NCBI RefSeq assembly: GCF_034259325.1 | Contig: NZ_JAXIVS010000011.1 | Span: forward strand, 62,001-126,000 | Direction of reading: 5' to 3' | DNA from: Hyalangium ruber | Lineage (GTDB): Bacteria; Myxococcota; Myxococcia; Myxococcales; Myxococcaceae | DNA length: 64,000 bases | Part shown: positions 58,840 to 64,000 of the stretch, piece after piece | Position numbering within the stretch: the stretch's first letter is position 1 | Layout of the letters: each line of letters opens with the position of its first letter | Notes under the pieces: generated by a model | The model's input: only the letters and a program-made list of their open reading frames with translations | What the model was told of the DNA's origin: nothing | The model's database searches: none | Program-made: the position numbers and the translations under genes

Positions 58840-59814
58840 ATGCTACCGTCCCCGGCCTTACTTCACGGGGACAGTGTGGGAGACAAGCCCTTCGCCTTGC
58901 TGGTGGTAGAGGATTCCCGGGCGACTGCGGCGAAGCTGGCCGGAGCGCTGGGATCCGAGGCCTATGCCCCCCGGGTGGTGCCTCCCGGCCCGGAGGTGCT
59001 CCGGCTCGCCATGGAGGTGGATCTCGTCCTGTGGTGCCTGGGCCCGGACGATGACCTGGCGCTGCTGCGCCGCCTGATGGATGTCGAGGTGCCGACCAGG
59101 CGGGTGCCCGTGCTCGCCATTGCCCCCATGGAGGCGCGCGAGCTGCGCCTGACCGCCCTTCGGTTGGGGGTGGAGGTGGTGTCCGAGCCCTGGGACGAGG
59201 AGGAGCTGCGCGTTCGGATGCAGCGCTGCTTCTCCCACCACCTGGCGCTGGGAACTCTGGGCGCGCAGGTGATCGAGCTGCAGAAGCTCTCCGTGCTGGA
59301 CGGGCTGACGCTCGTCCACAACCGGCGCTACTTCCAGGAGCGGCTGCGCGAGGAGTTCCGCAGCGCCCAGCGCTACGACGATGCGCTCGCCCTCATCCTC
59401 GTGGACCTGGACCACTTCCGGGCCCTCAATGACCGCCACGGCCAGCCCGTGGGGGACGAAGTCCTGCGCGCCGTGGCCCGCGTCCTCCAGAAGACCGTGC
59501 GCGAGACGGACCTCGTCGCCCGCTATGGCGGCGAGGAGTTCGCCGTGCTCCTGCCGCGCACCCACATGGCTGGCGCCATCACCGTGGCCGAGCGCATCTG
59601 GAAGGAGATGGGCGGCCTGCACCTGGGGCCCGAGCGGCAGCTCCAGGTCACCGTCTCCCTGGGCATCTCCAGCTTCCCCCACCGCACCGTGCTCTCGCCC
59701 GAGCAGCTCGTGCTCACCGCCGAAGAGGCGCTCGTCCGGGCCAAGACCGAAGGGCGCAACCGCATCTGCCTGCACTCGCCCGTCTCCTTGTTGGCGGGCT
59801 CCCGACGGGGGTAG
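58840..59814 (+). CDS. Diguanylate cyclase with degenerate receiver domain
   Basis: A 324-aa protein. Residues about 15-135 have the receiver fold (FALLVVEDSRATAAKLAGAL), but the segment expected to hold the phospho-acceptor Asp reads VDLVLWCLGPDDDL, so ordinary phosphorylation is unlikely. The GGDEF domain (about 150-315) is intact: LDGLTLVHNRRYFQERL, ILVDLDHFRALND, the inhibitory I-site RETD (221-224), and GGEEF (230-234), which predicts active c-di-GMP synthesis with feedback control. ATG 58840 is used; GTG 58876 (MGDKPFALLVVED) is equally possible. It is divergent from the GT2-YdjC pair, 91 bp apart, hinting at a link with polysaccharide production. Confidence 0.88.
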   Translation: MLPSPALLHGDSVGDKPFALLVVEDSRATAAKLAGALGSEAYAPRVVPPGPEVLRLAMEVDLVLWCLGPDDDLALLRRLMDVEVPTRRVPVLAIAPMEARELRLTALRLGVEVVSEPWDEEELRVRMQRCFSHHLALGTLGAQVIELQKLSVLDGLTLVHNRRYFQERLREEFRSAQRYDDALALILVDLDHFRALNDRHGQPVGDEVLRAVARVLQKTVRETDLVARYGGEEFAVLLPRTHMAGAITVAERIWKEMGGLHLGPERQLQVTVSLGISSFPHRTVLSPEQLVLTAEEALVRAKTEGRNRICLHSPVSLLAGSRRG

Positions 59815-59832
59815 GACAAATCCGTATAAACC

Positions 59833-59852
59833 GGAATGACCCGGGTCATTCC
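59833..59852. promoter_or_regulatory. Perfect 20-bp palindrome
   Basis: ggaatgacccgggtcattcc is a perfect palindrome 18 bp after the diguanylate cyclase stop and about 170 bp before the histidine kinase start. Its left 13 bases recur at 59899-59911. As RNA it would be an 8-bp stem with a 4-nt loop but without a T tract, so a protein-binding site is favoured. Confidence 0.65.
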
Positions 59853-59863
59853 CGATCGCACCT

Positions 59864-59926
59864 GGGTCGATATGGACCCTTTGTCACCTTCAGGGTATGG
59901 AATGACCCGGGGTGGGTCTTTGTCAC
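59864..59926. promoter_or_regulatory. Cluster of gggtc/gaccc half-sites and tttgtcac repeats
   Basis: gggtcgatatggaccc (59864-59879) is a second dyad, ggaatgacccggg (59899-59911) repeats most of the 20-bp palindrome, and gggtc recurs at 59914-59918. Two tttgtcac direct repeats (about 59879 and 59919) alternate with them, before an AT-rich run. This looks like a multi-site control region for the kinase-response regulator operon. Confidence 0.5.
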
Positions 59927-60021
59927 GAAATTTAAAAAAGAGAAGAATCAACAGGTTGGCGCCGCCCTGTGTTGGGTATCCGGTGGCCGCGTCATTGCAA
60001 ATGTTTGACACGGAAAGATAG

Positions 60022-61599
60022 GTGAGGCTGAGAGTGGGGCTTACGCACACACAGGAGGCGGGTTCCCGCGGGCGACTGCTCCTGGTGGACGACGAGGAGA
60101 ACATCCTCAAGTCCATCCGGCGCGTGTTGCGTCGCGGAGAATGGGAAATCGAGACCGCCACGGACGCCGAGGAAGGGCTGCGGCGGTTGGAGCTGTTCGC
60201 GCCCCAGGTGGTCATTTCTGACTTCCGCATGCCGGGGATGAACGGGGTGGACTTCCTCACGCGCGTGAAAGAGCAGGTACCGCGCGCCCAGCGCATCATG
60301 CTCACCGGTCAGGCGGACCAGACGGCCATCGAAGAGGCCATCAACCGCTCGGAGATCTTCCGCTTCATCTCCAAGCCGTGGAACGACAGCCACCTGGTGC
60401 TCACCGTCAAGAGCGCCTTCGAGCAGTACGCGCTCGTGGAGGACAACGAGCGGCTGATGCGGGTGACGCAGGAGCAGAACGCGGAGCTCAAGCAGCTCAA
60501 CACCGAGCTGGAGGCGCGCGTCGAGTCGCGCACGCTGATGCTCAGCCAGGCCAAGCGCGACTGGGAGCAGACGTTCGACTGCATCGAGTCGCCGCTGGCC
60601 GTCATGCAGTCGGACTATTCGGTGCGCCGGGCGAACATGGCGTACCTGAAGGTGGCCTCGCAGGGAGAGGGGGCCAACGCCTCGGCGGCCACGTGCTACC
60701 AGTACCTCTTCGGGCGGGACACGCCGTGCCAGGGCTGCCCGCTGCCGGTGGCGCTGGAGACGGGCAAGAGCGCGCGGGCGGAGATTCAGCAGGCGGGGCG
60801 CAGCTACGTGGTGGCCGCCTTCCCCATGCCGGGGGATGGGCGCGTGGTGTGCTCGTACCGCGACGTCACCGAGGAGCACGCGCTCACCAAGCGGCTCATC
60901 GAGACGGAGAAGATGGCGGCGGTGGGCCAGCTGGCGGGCGGCGTGGCGCACGAGATCAACAACCCGCTGGGCGGCATCCTCGCCTTCGCGCAGTTGATGA
61001 AGCGCGATGAGGGCCGCAACGCGGACGACAAGGAGTCGCTGGATCTCATCGAGGAGAGCGCGTTGCGCTGCAAGCGCATCGTCGAGAGCCTGCTGAAGTT
61101 CAGCCGTCACAGTCGTGTCGAGGACCGCCGGCCGTTCGACTTGTCCAAGTGCGTGGAAGACGCGACGGTGCTCTTCAAGGCGCAGCTCAAGGCCAACCCC
61201 AAGGTGAAGCTGGAGCTGAACCTGGCCAGTGATTTGCCCAAGCTGTTCGGCGATCCGGCGCAGCTGTCCCAGGTGTTGCTCAACCTCCTGCAGAACGGGC
61301 TCCAGGCGCTGCCCCATGCGGAAGGTGAGCTCAAGGTGGACACGGGGCGCGAGGGGGACCGCTGCTTCTTCACGGTCTCCGATACGGGCACGGGCATCGA
61401 GGAGCGCTACCTGCCGCGCATCTTCGAGCCGTCCTTCACCACCAAGGCCCCCGGCGAGGGGACAGGGCTCGGCCTGTCCATCGCCTACCGCATCGTCCAG
61501 GACCACGGGGGCGTCTTCCAGGTCGACACTCAGCTCGGCCAGGGCTCCCGCTTCACCGTCTTTCTTCCCATACCCCTGCAGCTCGAGAGGTTGCCGTGA
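60022..61599 (+). CDS. Hybrid histidine kinase: receiver-PAS-HisKA-HATPase
   Basis: A 525-aa soluble kinase. The N-terminal receiver (about 17-130) has RLLLVDDEENILKSIRRVLR, phospho-acceptor Asp67 in VVISDFRMPGM, and FRFISKPWND. A coiled coil (about 140-185) leads to a PAS domain (about 190-290) carrying CYQYLFGRDTPCQGCPL (Cys225, Cys236, Cys239), a cysteine motif seen in redox- or metal-sensitive PAS folds. HisKA holds His310 in GGVAHEINNPLGGILAF. HATPase motifs are LLNLLQNGLQALP, DTGTGIEE and GEGTGLGLSIAYRIV. GTG 60022 or GTG 60034 may start it; the latter has better-spaced GAGG. The stop overlaps the response-regulator start (GTGA). Confidence 0.9.
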   Translation: MRLRVGLTHTQEAGSRGRLLLVDDEENILKSIRRVLRRGEWEIETATDAEEGLRRLELFAPQVVISDFRMPGMNGVDFLTRVKEQVPRAQRIMLTGQADQTAIEEAINRSEIFRFISKPWNDSHLVLTVKSAFEQYALVEDNERLMRVTQEQNAELKQLNTELEARVESRTLMLSQAKRDWEQTFDCIESPLAVMQSDYSVRRANMAYLKVASQGEGANASAATCYQYLFGRDTPCQGCPLPVALETGKSARAEIQQAGRSYVVAAFPMPGDGRVVCSYRDVTEEHALTKRLIETEKMAAVGQLAGGVAHEINNPLGGILAFAQLMKRDEGRNADDKESLDLIEESALRCKRIVESLLKFSRHSRVEDRRPFDLSKCVEDATVLFKAQLKANPKVKLELNLASDLPKLFGDPAQLSQVLLNLLQNGLQALPHAEGELKVDTGREGDRCFFTVSDTGTGIEERYLPRIFEPSFTTKAPGEGTGLGLSIAYRIVQDHGGVFQVDTQLGQGSRFTVFLPIPLQLERLP

Positions 61600-63044
61600 C
61601 CCAGCCCAAACGCGCCAAGATCCTCGTGGTGGACGATGACACCGTCGTTCTGAAGGCCGTCACTTCGATTCTGCAGCGCGAGGGCTACCCCGTCGTCGCG
61701 GTGGACGACGCCGTCGAGGGGTTGGCGGCCGCGAAGGACCCCTCCATCGACGTGGCGGTGCTGGACATCAACATGCCCCACCTGTCCGGCATGGATCTGC
61801 TCAAGGCCATCAAGGCCGAGCGGCCGGACGTCGAGGTCATCATGATGACGGCCTACGCCACGGTGGAGACCGCGGTGGAGGCGGTGAAGGCCGGCGCGTA
61901 CGACTACCTGACCAAGCCGTTCGAGAACATCGACGACTTGAGCCTGACGGTGGGCAAGGCGGCCGAGCGCAAGGCGCTCAAGGACCGTACCCGCGCGCTG
62001 GAGGAGGCGCTCACCGCGCGCAGCCAGTTCGAGGACCTCATCGGCCAGTCCTCGCAGATGCGCGCCGTCTTCAAGCTGGTGGAGACGGTGAGCCACTCCA
62101 CGGCCACGGTGCTCATCCAGGGTGAGAGCGGCACCGGTAAGGAGCTGGTGGCCCGCGCCATCCACTACCGCAGCGCGCGCAAGGACAAGCCCTTCGTCGC
62201 CATCAACTGCTCGGCGCTCACCGAGACGCTGCTGGAGAGCGAGCTGTTCGGCCACATGAAGGGGGCCTTCACGGGGGCCACCGGCAACAAGAAGGGTCTG
62301 TTCGAGGCGGCCGACGGCGGCACCATCTTCCTGGACGAGATCGGCGATGTGCCGCCCGCCACCCAGGTACGCCTGCTGCGCGTGTTGCAGGAGGGTGAAG
62401 TCAAGCGCGTGGGCGCCAACGAGCCAGTGAAGGTGGACGTGCGGGTGATTGCCGCCACGCACGTGGACCTGACGCGCGCCAAGGAGCAGGGCAAGTTCCG
62501 CGAGGACCTCTTCTACCGCCTCAACGTCATCACCATCGACCTGCCGCCGCTGCGCGACAGGCCGGAGGACGTGCCGCTCTTGGCCCACCACTTCCTGAAG
62601 ATGTACGCGGCGAAGCTGGCCAAGAAGGTGACGGGCTTCACCCCGCGCGCCATGGAGGCGCTCACCGTGAACCGGTGGACGGGCAACGTGCGCGAGCTGG
62701 AGAACGTGATTGAGCGCGCGGTGGTGCTCACCTCCAACGAGGTGCTGGACGTGGAGGACCTGCCGCCGGGCTTCCAGGAGTCGCCGCAGGCGGGCTCTCC
62801 GGTGGAGGTGTTCAGCCTGGCGCACCTGCCCTACGCGCAGGCCAAGCGCCTGGCGATGCGGGCCTTCGAGCGGCGCTACCTCACCGCGCTGCTGGAGCGG
62901 AACAACAACAACGTCTCCAGCGCCGCGCGCGCCGCGGGCGTGGACCGCTCCAACTTCCGCCGCCTGCTCAAGCAGTACGAGGTGGCAGGCCGCACCATGA
63001 AGACGCGCAAGGGCGAGGGCAACTCGCCATTAGAAGTGGCCTAG
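61596..63044 (+). CDS. NtrC-family sigma54-dependent response regulator
   Basis: A 482-aa activator. The receiver (about 8-125) has KILVVDDDTVVL and phospho-acceptor Asp57 in VAVLDINMPHLSG. The AAA+ domain (about 145-375) has Walker A GESGTGKE (176-183), the sigma54-contacting GAFTGA loop (223-228), GGTIFLDEIGDVPP (Walker B) and RWTGNVRELENVIERAVVL. The C-terminal Fis-type helix-turn-helix (NNNNVSSAARAAGVDRSNFR) binds DNA. All elements for activating sigma54 promoters are intact. GTG 61596 overlaps the kinase stop, so kinase and regulator form a coupled two-component system. Such NtrC-like activators are abundant in myxobacterial development. Its targets are not visible here. Confidence 0.95.
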   Translation: MTQPKRAKILVVDDDTVVLKAVTSILQREGYPVVAVDDAVEGLAAAKDPSIDVAVLDINMPHLSGMDLLKAIKAERPDVEVIMMTAYATVETAVEAVKAGAYDYLTKPFENIDDLSLTVGKAAERKALKDRTRALEEALTARSQFEDLIGQSSQMRAVFKLVETVSHSTATVLIQGESGTGKELVARAIHYRSARKDKPFVAINCSALTETLLESELFGHMKGAFTGATGNKKGLFEAADGGTIFLDEIGDVPPATQVRLLRVLQEGEVKRVGANEPVKVDVRVIAATHVDLTRAKEQGKFREDLFYRLNVITIDLPPLRDRPEDVPLLAHHFLKMYAAKLAKKVTGFTPRAMEALTVNRWTGNVRELENVIERAVVLTSNEVLDVEDLPPGFQESPQAGSPVEVFSLAHLPYAQAKRLAMRAFERRYLTALLERNNNNVSSAARAAGVDRSNFRRLLKQYEVAGRTMKTRKGEGNSPLEVA

Positions 63045-63048
63045 CCGT

Positions 63049-64000
63049 TCAGCCTTCCTCGCCGGGCTCGCGGCCTCGTGCCGCGAGCTGGCGCTGGAAC
63101 TCCTCGTAGCGCTCGGCCAGCTCTCGCTCACGCCCGTTCGTGGTGGGCTTGTAGAAGCGGCGAGCCTTGAGCGCCTCGGGCAGGTAGTCCTCCGGCACGT
63201 AGTTGCCCTCGAAGTTGTGGGGGTACTTGTAGCCGCCCCCGTAGCCCATGGACTTCATCAGCTTGGTGGGCGCGTTGCGCAGGTTCATGGGCACCGGCAG
63301 CGCGCCCTCCTGTGTCACCGCCGCCCGCGCCTCGCCATAGGAGGTGAGCACGGCGTTCGACTTGGGCGCCAGCGCCAGGTACGTCACCGCCTGGGTGAGC
63401 GGCAGCACGCCCTCCGGCATCCCCACCAGCTGGAAGGCGTGCAGCGCGTCCACCGCCCCCCCCAGCGCCTGCGGGTCCGCGTTGCCGATGTCCTCCGAGG
63501 CGAAGATGACCATGCGCCGGAAGACGAAGACGGGGTCCTCTCCGGCCTCCAGCATGCGCGTCATCCAGTAGAGCGCCGCGTCCACGTCCGAGCCGCGCAT
63601 GGATTTGATGAAGGCGCTGACGACGTTGTAGTGCTCCTCGCCGCCCTTGTCGTAGAGCAGCATCTTCTGCTGCAGCGCCTCCTCGGCGGCCTTCTTGTCC
63701 ACGCGCGTGCCCCCGTAGGCGGCCGCGGCCTCCAGGGCGGTGAGGGCCTTGCGCGCGTCGCCTCCCGCGGCCTGGGCGATGAACTCCAGCGCCTCGTCCT
63801 CCACCTGCACCTTGCCACCCAGGCCCTTGGGGGACTCCAGGGCGCGGCGCATCACGGAGATGAGCTCCTCCTCCTCCAGCCCGCGCAGGGTGACGACGCG
63901 GCAGCGGGACAGGAGCGCCGCGTTCACCTCGAAGGAGGGGTTCTCCGTGGTGGCGCCAATCAGCGTCACCGTGCCCTTCTCCACGTGGGGCAGGAGCGCG
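63049..64000 (-). CDS. rarA: Replication-associated recombination protein A (MgsA/RarA), 5' part missing
   Basis: The gene enters from the right edge; about 317 C-terminal codons are visible. TLIGATTENPSFEVNAALLSRC is the sensor-1/arginine-finger region of the clamp-loader-like AAA+ ATPase. The lid (about AAGGDARKALTALEAAAAYG) and the helical oligomerisation domain with DKGGEEHYNVVSAFIKSMRG, FASEDIGNADPQAL and KSMGYGGGYKYPHNFEGNYV are all typical of RarA. It acts at stalled replication forks. Walker A and B motifs lie beyond the window. It is convergent with the NtrC-like gene, 4 bp apart. Confidence 0.95.
   Translation of the reverse strand, partial: ALLPHVEKGTVTLIGATTENPSFEVNAALLSRCRVVTLRGLEEEELISVMRRALESPKGLGGKVQVEDEALEFIAQAAGGDARKALTALEAAAAYGGTRVDKKAAEEALQQKMLLYDKGGEEHYNVVSAFIKSMRGSDVDAALYWMTRMLEAGEDPVFVFRRMVIFASEDIGNADPQALGGAVDALHAFQLVGMPEGVLPLTQAVTYLALAPKSNAVLTSYGEARAAVTQEGALPVPMNLRNAPTKLMKSMGYGGGYKYPHNFEGNYVPEDYLPEALKARRFYKPTTNGRERELAERYEEFQRQLAARGREPGEEG

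Overview
The window is a 64 kb chromosomal segment of very high GC content. Its gene content points to a myxobacterium, most likely of the Archangium/Cystobacter/Stigmatella group. The evidence is a DUF2381 (Myxococcus paralogous family TIGR02268) gene beside a Ser/Thr kinase-like gene, a second Ser/Thr kinase with TPRs next to its own sigma factor, many lipoproteins, an ECF42/DGPF pair, an ADOP permease with PadR, an RCC1-repeat secreted protein and an NGLSV-repeat lipoprotein. Genus is inferred from these families, not from a marker gene. About 50 protein genes, two tRNAs, several strong terminators and a few well-formed operators can be supported. Both ends cut genes: a LysM/GH19-like cell-wall hydrolase on the left and rarA on the right. 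I saw no insertion sequence, prophage or CRISPR array.

Layout. 1-5.6 kb: secreted polysaccharide-active proteins (LysM/GH19-like hydrolase, F5/8C-polysaccharide lyase lipoprotein, CMAH/UlaG-like metallo-hydrolase, TIM-barrel lipoprotein with a C-terminal beta domain). 5.6-11.7 kb: YccF membrane protein, PLP aminotransferase with its Lrp/AsnC regulator, an atypical crotonase, a CBS-pair protein, a secreted GH13 amylase translationally coupled to an SDR. 11.7-15.1 kb: DUF2381 protein and a kinase with altered catalytic motifs, bracketed by a 15-bp direct repeat and followed by a 556-bp structured non-coding stretch. 15.1-19.5 kb: NGLSV-repeat lipoprotein, GT-C-like membrane protein, an ECF sigma/DUF1109-like/110-aa operon. 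19.5-29.4 kb: cyclopropane-fatty-acid synthase family enzyme, GltS-type symporter, C69 dipeptidase, ADOP permease plus PadR with a candidate operator, DGPF protein plus ECF42 sigma factor, GFA protein.

29.6-38.4 kb: secreted RCC1-repeat protein divergent from a membrane Ser/Thr kinase-TPR protein and its sigma factor; a flavin monooxygenase-VOC operon divergent from a cytochrome P450. 38.4-46.1 kb: a three-gene operon with overlapping start and stop codons (AsmA/TamB-like 1228 aa, small lipoprotein, 1154-aa beta-propeller/TPR protein). This is the best candidate here for an undescribed envelope system. 46.2-47.3 kb: EEP-family hydrolase directly behind the terminator of a tRNA-Val/tRNA-Asp operon. 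47.4-54.7 kb: lipoprotein isoamylase, hemE, and fadI-fadJ beta-oxidation genes preceded by an 18/20 palindrome at their promoter. 54.8-58.7 kb: PIG-V-like membrane glycosyltransferase, methyltransferase, small lipoprotein, GT2 and YdjC deacetylase. 58.8-64 kb: diguanylate cyclase with a degenerate receiver, a palindrome-rich control region, a hybrid receiver-PAS histidine kinase overlapping an NtrC-type sigma54 activator, and rarA.

The recurring theme is signal transduction (three sigma factors, two kinase-like proteins, a two-component pair, a c-di-GMP enzyme, PadR and Lrp) interleaved with extracellular polysaccharide and storage-glucan metabolism. All functions are inferred from family resemblance read directly from the sequence; no database search was run.
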